64,000 nucleotides of DNA, taken from contig NZ_BMVP01000012.1 in NCBI RefSeq assembly GCF_014650775.1, forward strand, positions 62,001 to 126,000, in the 5' to 3' direction. Shown here piece after piece: positions 54,290 to 63,025 of the stretch; within the stretch, counting starts at the first letter, position 1; every line of letters begins with the position of its first letter. The notes beneath the pieces were generated by a model. The model saw only the letters and a program-made list of their open reading frames with translations, did no database searches and was not told where the DNA came from. The position numbers and the translations under genes were made by a program. The DNA is from Streptomyces cirratus. GTDB lineage: Bacteria > Actinomycetota > Actinomycetes > Streptomycetales > Streptomycetaceae.

Positions 54290-54868
54290 TCAGGATCGCC
54301 CTGCAGATGTGCTGCGATCACTCCTGAGTGCGCGGAGCATGGTGGTGTACACCGGAGCATCGGGGAACGGCTGCTGGTCGCCGATGTGCTGGTACCCCCA
54401 ACTCTGGTAGAGGGCCTTCACCTTCGGGTGTCCGGGCTCGACGAGCAGCGTGACGCGCTCCTCGGTGCGACCGGCCAGCAGTTCCTCGTGGATGCGGTGC
54501 GCAAGCCCAGTGCCCCTCCAGGGAACCCGGACCATGATCTCGAAGAGGGCGAGGGTTCGAGTACCGTCCTCGGTCGTGTCCACCTCGGGAAGCGGCTGGA
54601 GCATGTGAGCCCACCAGCCGGTGTTCTGGGGCAGGGCCGCGGCGTAGGCGTAGCCGGCGGCCTCGCCACCGTCGTAGGCGACCACGGCCTCCCAGGACGG
54701 GCGGGAGGAGTGGCCGGTGAGACGACCCTCGAAGCGGTCGACGGAGAAGAACGGGTCCTCACCGATCTCCTTCTCGTACACCTCGGCGTACACGCCGACC
54801 AGGGTGGGGCGGATGGTGGGCAGCTGGTCGGTGCCGTATCGGTGGAGGGTGATCTCCGGGGTGGGCAT
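54290..54868 (-). CDS. GNAT-family N-acetyltransferase
   Basis: A 192-residue acetyltransferase of the GNAT fold. AYAAALPQNTGWWAHMLQPL is followed by TLALFEIMVRVPWRGTGLAH, where R-x-x-G-T-G is the acetyl-CoA pyrophosphate loop, and by VTLLVEPGHPKVKALYQSWG and YQHIGDQQPFPDAPVY. ATG 54868 has AAGGAG 5 bases ahead. The gene follows the XRE/TPR regulator after 23 bases on the same strand, so the two may form an operon. The acceptor is unknown; an antibiotic or amino-sugar is possible in this setting. Confidence 0.83.
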   Translation of the reverse strand: MPTPEITLHRYGTDQLPTIRPTLVGVYAEVYEKEIGEDPFFSVDRFEGRLTGHSSRPSWEAVVAYDGGEAAGYAYAAALPQNTGWWAHMLQPLPEVDTTEDGTRTLALFEIMVRVPWRGTGLAHRIHEELLAGRTEERVTLLVEPGHPKVKALYQSWGYQHIGDQQPFPDAPVYTTMLRALRSDRSTSAGRS

Positions 54869-54891
54869 GGTGCTCCTTGTCGCGTGCGGGT

Positions 54892-56166
54892 TCAGGCAGT
54901 GCGGGTGCGGTCGTTCCACTGGCGGGTGACGGCGGACTTGGGGGCCGCTTGGTTGAGTGCGGAGGTGAAGCTGCCCAGGAGGTGGGGGACGCGGCCGGCG
55001 TCGGCGCCGGTCGGGGCGATGACGCGGGTGGCGGTGGCCACGGCCTGCTCGACATCGCCCTGCGCGACCTGCGCGAGGGCCGCTTGGGACAGGTAGTAGG
55101 CGCGGTTGCGGTGCTGGTCGTCGCGGAGGTCGGCGATGCACCGGTGGGCATGAAACTCGGCCTTCTCCGCCTCGCCGAGCCGGTAATGGGTGATGCCGGT
55201 CAGGCCGTGGAGCTCGCCCCGGGTGTAGAAGGCGACGGAGGACGGACGGGCCTCGGCGGGATCGGCTCGGTCGTAGGCGCCGTGGGCCCGGTCCAGGGCT
55301 CGGAGGGCCCTGGTCTTGTCACCGAGGCTGGCGGCGGTCAGGGCGATGCGGGAGTGGGTCAGCGAGGCGTAGAGGGGGTCGGTGCGGTGCGCCCGGGTAC
55401 CGGTGCAGGCTTCGGCCGCGGCAAGGGCGTCGGCGTACCGGCCCCGCTGCCCGGCGAGCATGGCGGCGTACCGCCAGGTCTGGTGCTGGACCTGACCGTC
55501 TCCGGAAAGCCCTGCGAGCGTGACGGACTGCTCCAGGTAGCGCTGGGCCTCCCCCAGCCGGCGGGCGTCGATGGCCGAGAACATGGCGAAGGCCGTGAAG
55601 GACGCGGCGACGGCATATAGGCGGGAGCGGACTCGCTGGCTGGCGGAGCCGTGCTGCTGGAGGCTGAGCGTACGGGCGGCGAGGTCGGCGGCGCGCTTCT
55701 CCAGAACGGGGCCGCCGCCGTTCTGGTCGTCCAGGAGCCACAGTTCGGCCAGGAGGACGCGCAGGCGGTCGACGTCGGAGTGTCCGACGATGGGTCGGGT
55801 GGCTGCGGTCGCGGTGCCGGTGGACACGGCGACGGCGGCGCCGGTGGCTACGGAGATGAAGCTTCGACGGCCAAGCACAGGGTCCTCCAGTCGTGCTGAG
55901 GGCGTTGCGGGGCGGGGGCGGGCACGGGGCACGAACCCCAGATCGGTCCCAGGAAGCCCGGAGACGGCCTCCAGGGCCTGCCACTGGCGGTCCTGGGGCG
56001 AGCGGTTCTCTCCCGACAGCCACCGGTAGACCGTCCGTTCGGTGACGGCGCCGCGGTGGCCGGTGAGGTCCGCCATGGCGTCGTTGACGTGCTCGGCAAG
56101 AGCGCCCGCACTGAGCCCGCGTTCCTTCATCCACGTCTCTAATTCCGCGTTCCGCTTCCGCACCAT
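54892..56166 (-). CDS. XRE-type regulator with TPR-like repeats
   Basis: A 424-residue protein. The N-terminal ~65 residues are a helix-turn-helix (LETWMKERGLSAGALAEHVN, ERTVYRWLSGENRSPQDRQW). LGRRSFISVATGAAVAVSTG resembles a Tat-like patch often found in these Streptomyces regulators, although the protein is probably cytoplasmic. The rest is helical TPR-like repeat (LLAELWLLDDQNGGGPVLEK, RRLGEAQRYLEQSVTLAGLS, YRLGEAEKAEFHAHRCIADL). Such proteins often head secondary-metabolite loci. It is divergent from the DUF6415-like gene and the glycosylation operon. Confidence 0.8.
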   Translation of the reverse strand: MVRKRNAELETWMKERGLSAGALAEHVNDAMADLTGHRGAVTERTVYRWLSGENRSPQDRQWQALEAVSGLPGTDLGFVPRARPRPATPSARLEDPVLGRRSFISVATGAAVAVSTGTATAATRPIVGHSDVDRLRVLLAELWLLDDQNGGGPVLEKRAADLAARTLSLQQHGSASQRVRSRLYAVAASFTAFAMFSAIDARRLGEAQRYLEQSVTLAGLSGDGQVQHQTWRYAAMLAGQRGRYADALAAAEACTGTRAHRTDPLYASLTHSRIALTAASLGDKTRALRALDRAHGAYDRADPAEARPSSVAFYTRGELHGLTGITHYRLGEAEKAEFHAHRCIADLRDDQHRNRAYYLSQAALAQVAQGDVEQAVATATRVIAPTGADAGRVPHLLGSFTSALNQAAPKSAVTRQWNDRTRTA

Positions 56167-56332
56167 GCAGTCACGGTAGGGGTGGGGCCGCCATCCGAGG
56201 TAGCGCGGGTCGGGACTTTTCGCCAGTGGTCACGCGAGTAGCTGCGAGCGGATTCGTCATGCCCAACACGGCTGGCGCACGGGTTACTTGTCCGCACAGC
56301 CGAACCGGCAGCAGGCGGATGGGAGCGGAATC

Positions 56333-56725
56333 GTGACCGTACTCGCGCACGAAGTGACGGCAGCCCCGGCGGAGGTGCCCACGGTCACCTCCGCCAACCA
56401 GAAGACCGTGATCGCCTCCGCGGCTGCCGCCGTCGCCGAGGACGTCGAGGCCGCCCTCACCCTCGCCGACCACCACCCGGCCGGGGAGGCGGCCGTACGG
56501 CTGCGGGAGCGGCTGCGCGAGCACGTCCACACCCTCACGGTGCCCGCCGAACGGTACGCGGACCTGCTGCCGGAGAGCCGGGACAAGGACATCGCGGCCA
56601 GCACCGTGCGGTTCGCCCGCAAGGTCGCCCGCGACTGCGGGAGCGACCCGGCGATAGCGCTTCGGCTGCTGGCCAAGTCGGTGGCCCACCTCGCCCGGAA
56701 CACGGACCTCCTGCGGCTTGCCTGA
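56333..56725 (+). CDS. Small helical protein, DUF6415-like
   Basis: A 130-residue protein, start GTG 56333 behind GGGAGCGG. It is almost all helix (TVIASAAAAVAEDVEAALTL, AVRLRERLREHVHTLTVPAE, IAASTVRFARKVARDCGSDP), without signal peptide, Cys motif or catalytic pattern. I recall the layout as DUF6415, named in Streptomyces as a natural-product-associated family; the function is unknown. It is the first gene after the divergent XRE/TPR regulator, 192 bases before the glycosyltransferase operon. An auxiliary or regulatory role in that locus is possible. Confidence 0.6.
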   Translation: MTVLAHEVTAAPAEVPTVTSANQKTVIASAAAAVAEDVEAALTLADHHPAGEAAVRLRERLREHVHTLTVPAERYADLLPESRDKDIAASTVRFARKVARDCGSDPAIALRLLAKSVAHLARNTDLLRLA

Positions 56726-56917
56726 ACCGCTTCCGGCGCCGGTCTGCCTGGGGCGTCGGCGCCGGAAGCCCTCCACCTGCCCGGCCGCGGCAGGTGACTG
56801 CAGCACCTCGCCGACACCGGTGAGGCGGTCGGCTCCCACGAATACGGGCGAGGAGCCGGCCACCATGCCCCGACCCTGCCGGCCAGTCCCGTCGAACCTC
56901 GCCCTGGAGGCACCCGC

Positions 56918-57778
56918 GTGTACGCGATCGGCATGTGCGTCGATGCCCGCTACCTGCTACCCGCCCTGGTCACGCTCGGCTCGGTCGCCGACCACCTGCC
57001 GGTGGCCGAACGCCGCGAGAGCGCGGTACGGGTACTGACCAACGGCCTGTCCCCGGGGCAGGCCGCCGTGATGGAGTCCTTCGCCCGCCGCTGCGGGTTC
57101 GGCTCCTTCGACCTGCGCTGGCAGGCCCCGCCGCCCGACAGCGTCATGGCTGACGCCGCCTACATCTCGGTCGCCACCTACCTGAGGTTCGGGTTCACCC
57201 CCGGCTTCCTCGACCGGCCGTTCCTGATCTACGTGGACGCCGACGTACACGTACGCGCCGACGTCTCCGCGCCTTTGGACGGACTGCCTGCGGACCGGAT
57301 CGGCGCGGTGCAGGACGAGTTCAACCCGGCCGTCGGTCAGTGCCCGGCACTGCCCGGCGTCGCCGAGCGCTGGCCCCACCTGGTCGGGCGCACCTACTTC
57401 AACGCCGGGATGCTGTGGGTCCCCGCGCCGATGCTCGCCCCCATGCGGACCGGGGTCCAGCAGGCCCTGGTCCGCGGGCGGCAGTACATCAAGCACAACG
57501 ACCAGTGCGCCCTGAACCTGTGGCTGCTGTCCTCCGGGGCCGCGCACCCGGTCGGGCCGGTGTTCAACCGCTTCGAGGTGGACCGGTTCCTCCAGCGGGG
57601 GGACTGGGTCCGCCGGGTCCTCCGCCGCCCGGTCACCCGCCGGGACGGGCACGTGGTGCACTTCGTCGGGGGCCAGAAGCCGTGGATGCGCTCGTGCCCA
57701 GGCACGGAGGACGTGCGTGCCTACCGGCAGCAGATGCACCGCACGCTGCGGCACCTGGCCAGGGCAGGTGCACTGTGA
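56918..57778 (+). CDS. Glycosyltransferase family 8-like
   Basis: A 286-residue GT-A enzyme of GT8 type. IGMCVDARYLLPALVTLGSV opens the nucleotide-binding fold, FLIYVDADVHVRADVS contains the metal D-x-D, YFNAGMLWVPA is the acceptor-side block, and HVVHFVGGQKPW gives the C-terminal H-x-x-G-x-x-K-P-W motif. GT8 enzymes are retaining transferases using UDP-sugars. GTG 56918 has GGAGG 7 bases ahead. It begins the six-gene overlapping operon; its stop overlaps the next start (GTGA). Confidence 0.83.
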   Translation: MYAIGMCVDARYLLPALVTLGSVADHLPVAERRESAVRVLTNGLSPGQAAVMESFARRCGFGSFDLRWQAPPPDSVMADAAYISVATYLRFGFTPGFLDRPFLIYVDADVHVRADVSAPLDGLPADRIGAVQDEFNPAVGQCPALPGVAERWPHLVGRTYFNAGMLWVPAPMLAPMRTGVQQALVRGRQYIKHNDQCALNLWLLSSGAAHPVGPVFNRFEVDRFLQRGDWVRRVLRRPVTRRDGHVVHFVGGQKPWMRSCPGTEDVRAYRQQMHRTLRHLARAGAL

Positions 57779-58683
57779 CTGGCGGCACCGTCCTGGCAGT
57801 AGACAGGGCCTGCACGGAACTGGCCGGGTCGGCTCCGGCCGAGACGGTCCGCGTCCGCAACGGACCGAAAACGGCCGTCTACCGCGTCCGTCTCGCCGAC
57901 GGCCGCCCGGTGGTGGTCAAGCTGTTCGCGGTCGACTGCACCCACGGCGCTGTCGACGAAGCCCGCCTCCTGGCCGCCGTCACCGCCGCCGGGCGGGTGC
58001 GGGTGCCGACCGTGATCGGGTACGGGCCGGTTCCCGGCCTGACCGTCTCTGCCCTGGTCACCACCGATGCCGGAACGAACACCTTGGGGGATGCCGTCCG
58101 AGCCGGACAGATGCCGCGTCCGGCGGCGCTGCTGAGGCTCGCCCTGCTGATGGCTGCCTTCCACAGCGTCAAGGCCCCGGCCGGGGTCCCCCTGGCGCCA
58201 GGCATCGGCCAGCAGGTCAGCGCTCTGGCCGCCCACTGTCCCAAGCAGGTCTTCGTCCGGCTCGCTCCCGCCCTGGAGGTCATCGCGGCCGGGGCACGCC
58301 TGGAACGACTCGTGTGGTGCCACGGAGACCTCCACCTGGAGAACGTGATCTGCGGAGGCGACCGACGCCTCACCGTCGGCGAACACGGCCGGCCCCGCCT
58401 TCACGACTACCTCGTGGACTTCGAGGCCGCGACCGTGGAGGTCCCCGAGTACGACCTCGCCCAGACCCTCGTGACCTGCGAAGCCCTGGAGCCGTCCGAC
58501 CGGTTGTTCGTGGCCGCTGCCTACGGACGGCCAGTCGACACCCGGCTCCTGGACGCCTTCGTGGCCTTCCAGGCCGTACGCGGCTGGACCTACGCCGCCC
58601 ACCGGGAAGGCCGCGACCGTGACGCCTGGGCGGCCCGCCTGCACCTTGCCCTGCCCCCGCAACCAGGAAGGACCGTGCTGTGA
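57775..58683 (+). CDS. Aminoglycoside-phosphotransferase-type kinase 1
   Basis: A 302-residue APH/choline-kinase-fold protein. VYRVRLADGRPVVVKLFAVD holds the ATP-binding Lys; LVWCHGDLHLENVICGG is the catalytic H-G-D-x-x-x-x-N loop; LHDYLVDFEAATVEVPEYDL replaces the usual D-F-D with D-F-E. It likely phosphorylates a sugar, amino-sugar or other small hydroxyl compound. The GTG start lies in the GT8 stop (GTGA) and the stop overlaps the next gene in the same way. It might make an intermediate or protect the producer. Confidence 0.78.
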   Translation: MTGGTVLAVDRACTELAGSAPAETVRVRNGPKTAVYRVRLADGRPVVVKLFAVDCTHGAVDEARLLAAVTAAGRVRVPTVIGYGPVPGLTVSALVTTDAGTNTLGDAVRAGQMPRPAALLRLALLMAAFHSVKAPAGVPLAPGIGQQVSALAAHCPKQVFVRLAPALEVIAAGARLERLVWCHGDLHLENVICGGDRRLTVGEHGRPRLHDYLVDFEAATVEVPEYDLAQTLVTCEALEPSDRLFVAAAYGRPVDTRLLDAFVAFQAVRGWTYAAHREGRDRDAWAARLHLALPPQPGRTVL

Positions 58684-59411
58684 CCGATCCCGATCTGTCG
58701 GTGATCATCCCCGCGTACAACGAGGCCAAGTATCTGCCCTGCTATCTGCCCACCGTCTTCGCTTCCCTCCGGGCCTGGGAAGCCCTCTCCGGCCTCGTGG
58801 GGGAGGTGATCGTGGTGGACAACGCCTCCATCGACGGCACCGCGACCGTCGCGAAGGAACTGGGGGCCAGGGCGGTGACGGAGCGGGTCCGCAGCATCGG
58901 CCTGGCCCGGAACACCGGAGCCCGCGAGGCCGAGGGGCGGATGCTGTTCTTCGTCGACGCAGACGTGGCCCTGCCGCTGGAGGGGATCACGGCCGCCGTT
59001 GCCGCGATGGACGCCGGGGCCGTCGGCGGGGCGATCCCGCCGCTCTACACCCCCGCCCGGTTCGGGGCCCGTCTGCTCTGCGCGTACTGGGACCACCACC
59101 GCGCCCGCCACGGGGGCGCCCAGGGCGTCAACCAGTTCTGCACCCAGGACGCCTTCAAGGCGGTACACGGCTACCGGCCGGACTACTTCATGAGCGAGGA
59201 CATGGAGTTCTTCACCCGCCTGACCGCCTACGGCCGCCGCACTGGCGGGCCGGTCGCGGTCCTCGAAGACCTCCGCGTGCGGCCCTCCACCCGCCGCTAC
59301 GACGCCTGGTCCACGGCCCGGATGCTCTGGTGGCAGAACCCCGTGATCGTCCGCCTCGGCCTGACCTCGCCCCGCTTCTGGCGCAACTGGTACGCCACCA
59401 CCGTCCGATGA
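58680..59411 (+). CDS. Glycosyltransferase family 2
   Basis: A 243-residue inverting GT-A transferase. LSVIIPAYNEAKYLPCYLPT is the classic N-terminus, VIVVDNASIDGTATVAKELG the nucleotide loop, RSIGLARNTGAREAEGRML precedes the metal site FFVDADVALP, and YFMSEDMEFFTRLTAYGRRT holds the catalytic E-D. It has no membrane helices. Start GTG 58680 overlaps the kinase stop; ATGA couples it to the deacetylase. It adds one sugar to an unknown acceptor. Confidence 0.88.
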   Translation: MTDPDLSVIIPAYNEAKYLPCYLPTVFASLRAWEALSGLVGEVIVVDNASIDGTATVAKELGARAVTERVRSIGLARNTGAREAEGRMLFFVDADVALPLEGITAAVAAMDAGAVGGAIPPLYTPARFGARLLCAYWDHHRARHGGAQGVNQFCTQDAFKAVHGYRPDYFMSEDMEFFTRLTAYGRRTGGPVAVLEDLRVRPSTRRYDAWSTARMLWWQNPVIVRLGLTSPRFWRNWYATTVR

Positions 59412-60304
59412 TCGGAGAACCCCAGGTGACCCGCCTTCCCCTGCCGGACGCCGACGGCATCTACACCTTCCCCACCGACCTCCTGACCGCGCACCGGGCC
59501 TGGATGGACTCCCTGACCGGGGCGAAGGAGATCATGACGCTGACGGCGCCGCTGACCCTCGCGCCGTACTGGATCGAGCCGCGCAAGCCGTCCGGGCGGC
59601 CGGTAGTCGTCATCGAACCCCACCACGACGACTTCGTCCTGTCCGCCTCCGGGACCTTCCTCGCCCGTCCGCGACCGCTGACCGTGGTCACCGTCTTCAC
59701 CCGCTCCCGCAGCGTCCATCCCTCCCTCGAAAACACCTACAACAGCGTGGAGACGGTCTCCGGACTCCGCGACCGCGAAGCCGCCCAGTCCCTGTTGCCC
59801 CTCGGGGCGGCCCGGGTCGGCCTGGGGCACAAGGACGCCGAGAAGCCCTATCGGGCACCCGAGCCCGCCCAGGTGGACCGGATCACCTCCGAACTCGCCG
59901 AGGTGCTGGGCGGGATGGACGACGCGGAGCTGCTCGCCCCGGCCGCCGTTACGCGCCACCCGGACCACCTCGCCGTCCACGAGGCGGCGCGCCGCCTGGG
60001 CTGCCGATGGTTCTGGGAGGACGCCGCCTTCTGGTCCACCTACGGCCTGTCCGGATGCGACCGGCAGCTGTTCCAGCAGCGGGTACGCGACGTCTTCGAA
60101 CCGGAGTTGGAGGACATCACGGCCACCGTCCTGGACAAGGTGACCCTGCTGCACATGCACGGCTCGCAGATGCATCCTGCGCGAAAGATGTACCGGCCGA
60201 TCCGGCACGCCCACACCGTCGCCGCCGACCTGCTGCCCGACCCGGACAGCCGTCCGCGGGGCCAGTTCGCGGAACGCTTCTACCGGCTCGGGGGGTCGTG
60301 GTGA
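59408..60304 (+). CDS. PIG-L-family deacetylase
   Basis: A 298-residue PIG-L (LmbE-like) enzyme that would remove N-acetyl groups from an amino-sugar. The first zinc motif is VVIEPHHDDFVLSASGTF, a P-H-x-D-D version of the usual H-P-D-D, as in the P-H-L-D-D subgroup. The second is TRHPDHLAVHEAARRLG. The ~55 residues before the fold are extra. The C-terminal part with LLHMHGSQMHPARKM carries another His-rich patch. ATG 59408 lies in the GT2 stop codon. It is the main hint that the operon product contains a free amine. Confidence 0.85.
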   Translation: MIGEPQVTRLPLPDADGIYTFPTDLLTAHRAWMDSLTGAKEIMTLTAPLTLAPYWIEPRKPSGRPVVVIEPHHDDFVLSASGTFLARPRPLTVVTVFTRSRSVHPSLENTYNSVETVSGLRDREAAQSLLPLGAARVGLGHKDAEKPYRAPEPAQVDRITSELAEVLGGMDDAELLAPAAVTRHPDHLAVHEAARRLGCRWFWEDAAFWSTYGLSGCDRQLFQQRVRDVFEPELEDITATVLDKVTLLHMHGSQMHPARKMYRPIRHAHTVAADLLPDPDSRPRGQFAERFYRLGGSW

Positions 60305-60915
60305 TCCTCGGCCTGGAAGGCCCCTCGTACGGGGGCAAGACCTCCGCCCTGGGGCAACTGCGCCGGCTGCCGGCGATGCAGGAGGCGATGTTCTTCTCCT
60401 GCTATGTGAAGTCGTTCGCGCGCCACGAGGACATCCCCACCCCCTCCACCCGGTCGGCAGAGGAGCAGGTGAAGGCGTTCATGACGTTCATGGAGATCGA
60501 GGGCAACCGCGTGGACGCAGCTCGCCGCCACGGCGGGCTGGTCGTCCTGGACCGGACCGTCGACACCCTCCTCGCCCACGCTCACGCCATGGACGAGATC
60601 TACGGCTTCGACGTCCTGCCTGAACTGACCCGCCGGGCCGAGGAGATGCCGCACCTGAGGCCGGACCGCACCCTGTACCTGGACGTGACGCCCGAGCTCT
60701 TGCACCTGCGGCGCAAGGCGGCCGGACACCACGAGGTCGAGCCGGAGTACTTCCTCCACGACCCTGCCTTCCTCACGCACTTCCGCGACTACTTCTGCCA
60801 CACGGCCCGCCGCCCGGCGACTGCGGAGTTGGCCATCGCCTCCGGGGACGGCGACCGGCAGGAGACAGCCGCCGTCGTGCAGGCCCTCTTCACGTACTGG
60901 GCGGGTGTCCGGTGA
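60301..60915 (+). CDS. P-loop kinase resembling thymidylate/deoxynucleoside kinases
   Basis: A 204-residue kinase. The P-loop is VILGLEGPSYGGKTSALGQL, LVVLDRTVDTLLAHAHAM is the D-R block of deoxynucleoside and dTMP kinases, and DRTLYLDVTPELLHLRRKAA is the lid/adenine region. It is shorter and more divergent than housekeeping Tmk. It may phosphorylate a nucleoside-like or sugar intermediate of the operon. Start GTG 60301 (a GTG directly before it is possible) overlaps the deacetylase stop; GTGA joins it to the next gene. Confidence 0.72.
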   Translation: MILGLEGPSYGGKTSALGQLRRLPAMQEAMFFSCYVKSFARHEDIPTPSTRSAEEQVKAFMTFMEIEGNRVDAARRHGGLVVLDRTVDTLLAHAHAMDEIYGFDVLPELTRRAEEMPHLRPDRTLYLDVTPELLHLRRKAAGHHEVEPEYFLHDPAFLTHFRDYFCHTARRPATAELAIASGDGDRQETAAVVQALFTYWAGVR

Positions 60916-61997
60916 CCGGCCCGACGGTGGTGTTCGTATGGCGACGAACGCCGCCACCGCTGCTGATCGGGGGCGCGGAGGTCTCCCAGCAACTGCTGGC
61001 GGAAGAGTTCGTCCGGGCCGGTTGGCGGGTCGTCTACCTCGGCAGCCACGAGGCGCCGTGGAACGGGTCCGCGCAGATCGGGCATCTGCGTGCCCACCTC
61101 CGGGCCCACGGAACCGTGTGGGAGGAGGCCGACGGGGAGGTCCGCTACCGGTGGAACGGCGTCTCGTGCCGGGCCGTGCCGCAGGACAGGGTGGAACCGA
61201 CACTGAAGGGCCTCCTGACCGAGGCCCGGCCGGATCTGGTGGTGACCTCGCAGGAACGGGCGGCCGACCTCGCCGCACTTGCCCGCCGGTCCTCGCGGGT
61301 CGCCGGATGGCTGCACTCCGTCTCGGCCAACAGCATGGGCGTCCTCCACGGCCGACCGCACGTCGCCCTCGCCACATCGAAGTTCGTCGCGGAACGAGCC
61401 CAGGCCCACGCCGACACAAAGGCGGTCGTCTTCTACCCGCCGTTCGCGCCAGCCAAAGGCTCCGGGCCCCTCCTCGCCGCGGGCCGCGGCACAGCCAGTC
61501 GCAGCCCCGGCGGCGTGCTGATGATCAACCCCATACCCGCCAAGGGCGCGGCCCTCCTGCACCAGCTGATCCGCCGGTTGCCCACCCTGCGGTTCACCCT
61601 CGTCGAGGGCTGGTGGGACACAGCCCGCGAGTTCACCGCCTACCCGAACGTCCACTGGGTCCCCCGCACCTACGCCATGGGCCCGATCTACGCCGCGAAC
61701 GACCTGCTGCTCGTGCCTTCCCAGGTCGAGGACGCCTTCCCCCGGGTGATCGTGGAAGCCGGGCTCCACGGCGTCCCCACGATCGGCTCGTCCCGCGGCG
61801 GCATTCCAGAGGCGGTCGGGGACGGCGGAGTGATCCTCCACCCCGACGACGTGGACGGCTGGCTGCAGGCGATCGAGTCGGCTGACCGGACCGGCCTCGG
61901 CGCGAGGGCCCGTGCCGGGGCAGCGCCGCTGGTCCGGCCGTGCCTGCCCGAGCTGGCTGCCGCCGGACTCATCCCGGAGGCAGCAGCCGCCGGCTAA
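60912..61997 (+). CDS. Glycosyltransferase family 4
   Basis: A 361-residue GT-B transferase. PPPLLIGGAEVSQQLLAEEF is the N-terminal acceptor region; the C-terminal donor domain has GVLMINPIPAKGAALLHQLI, NVHWVPRTYAMGPIYAANDL and LLVPSQVEDAFPRVIVEAGL with the E-x7-E motif, then GVPTIGSSRGGIPEAVGDGG. It is retaining and uses a nucleotide sugar. It ends the operon: its stop codon overlaps the stop of the convergent phosphotransferase by 4 bases, so both transcripts run into each other. Confidence 0.88.
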   Translation: MTGPTVVFVWRRTPPPLLIGGAEVSQQLLAEEFVRAGWRVVYLGSHEAPWNGSAQIGHLRAHLRAHGTVWEEADGEVRYRWNGVSCRAVPQDRVEPTLKGLLTEARPDLVVTSQERAADLAALARRSSRVAGWLHSVSANSMGVLHGRPHVALATSKFVAERAQAHADTKAVVFYPPFAPAKGSGPLLAAGRGTASRSPGGVLMINPIPAKGAALLHQLIRRLPTLRFTLVEGWWDTAREFTAYPNVHWVPRTYAMGPIYAANDLLLVPSQVEDAFPRVIVEAGLHGVPTIGSSRGGIPEAVGDGGVILHPDDVDGWLQAIESADRTGLGARARAGAAPLVRPCLPELAAAGLIPEAAAAG

Positions 61998-63025
61998 CGG
62001 GCCGCGTAGGCGGCCTGCACCTCGTCGGCGCGGTCGGTCCACCAGTTCAACAGTGCCTCGTCTGTCAGGAACATCTGGCCGAAGGTGAGGTCCTGGCGGT
62101 CGAGGTAGAACTCCAGCTGCCAGAAGTCGGTCAGCCGCTTCCACCACAGCCGCCTCACCGCGTCGGCGAGGTCGCCCTCGGACAGATCGATCACAGACCG
62201 GTATCCGGAACAGAACGCGGCGACACGGTCGAGGTCGAAGGCACCACCGACCCCGAACTGCACCTGCGCGGTCCGCGCGACCTCCTCCCCGTACGGACGA
62301 ACACCGAGCCGGTCCCAGTCCAGTACCGCCACCACCCGGCCGTCCCGGCGCAGCAGATTGCGGTACTGGAAATCGCCGTGCGTCCACCCGTAGGGCCCGG
62401 CCGGCACCTCGCCGTCCGGCCGGGCATCGGCGTACCGCGCGAGAAGGCCGCGGCGGTCGTGCAGGGCCTCGGCGGCGGCCTTGTCGAAGTCCGTCACCGG
62501 AGCGGACGGCAAGCGGCTCAGGAGACCAGCAGCCGCACGGTCGGCCTCGGTCACATCGCGGACCTTCGCCACCGGCGCCTGCTCAGGGACCGGGCCGGGA
62601 CCATGCCGCCGCATGCCCTCGTGCAGGCGGCCCAGGAGAGCACCGAGATCGCGGACCTGGTCGAGCGGGAGGTCCGTCCCTTGAAGGTGCTCGCCGTCCA
62701 CCCACGGCAGGACGCAGTAGCCGTGACCACCGACTTCCGCCACGAGGTCACCGTCGGCCGCGCTCAGCGGCGCCGGCACGGGGATGCCCTCGCGAGCCAG
62801 GTCCAGGAGGACCGCAAGGTTCCTGCGGACCTTCGGCAGAGGAACGTCGGTGATCTCCTTGAGCGCGAACACTCCAGCAGCAGTCACGAGCCGCCAGTTC
62901 TGGTTCATCAGGCCGTGGGCAAGGAACCGCCGATCACTCACCGCGCCCAGCCCGAACGCGTCGGACAGGCTAGGCAGCACTGCCGTCAGAGCATCTTCTC
63001 GAGTCGTATCCGTCACCCCCAGCAC
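61994..63025 (-). CDS. Aminoglycoside-phosphotransferase-type kinase 2
   Basis: A 343-residue APH-fold protein, not closely similar by eye to the first. AAGVFALKEITDVPLPKVRR holds the ATP Lys, YGWTHGDFQYRNLLRRDG the catalytic H-G-D-x-x-x-x-N, and VVAVLDWDRLGVRPYGEEVA the metal D-W-D. It reads toward the glycosyltransferase operon. Possible starts are GTG 63025 and GTG 63016. It could be a homoserine kinase-like or antibiotic kinase; a self-resistance role for an aminosugar product is a reasonable guess only. Confidence 0.78.
   Translation of the reverse strand: MLGVTDTTREDALTAVLPSLSDAFGLGAVSDRRFLAHGLMNQNWRLVTAAGVFALKEITDVPLPKVRRNLAVLLDLAREGIPVPAPLSAADGDLVAEVGGHGYCVLPWVDGEHLQGTDLPLDQVRDLGALLGRLHEGMRRHGPGPVPEQAPVAKVRDVTEADRAAAGLLSRLPSAPVTDFDKAAAEALHDRRGLLARYADARPDGEVPAGPYGWTHGDFQYRNLLRRDGRVVAVLDWDRLGVRPYGEEVARTAQVQFGVGGAFDLDRVAAFCSGYRSVIDLSEGDLADAVRRLWWKRLTDFWQLEFYLDRQDLTFGQMFLTDEALLNWWTDRADEVQAAYAAR

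Noticed and set aside
56918..61997. A known aminoglycoside cluster
   Set aside because: No cyclitol synthase, aminotransferase or 2-deoxystreptamine gene is present in the window.
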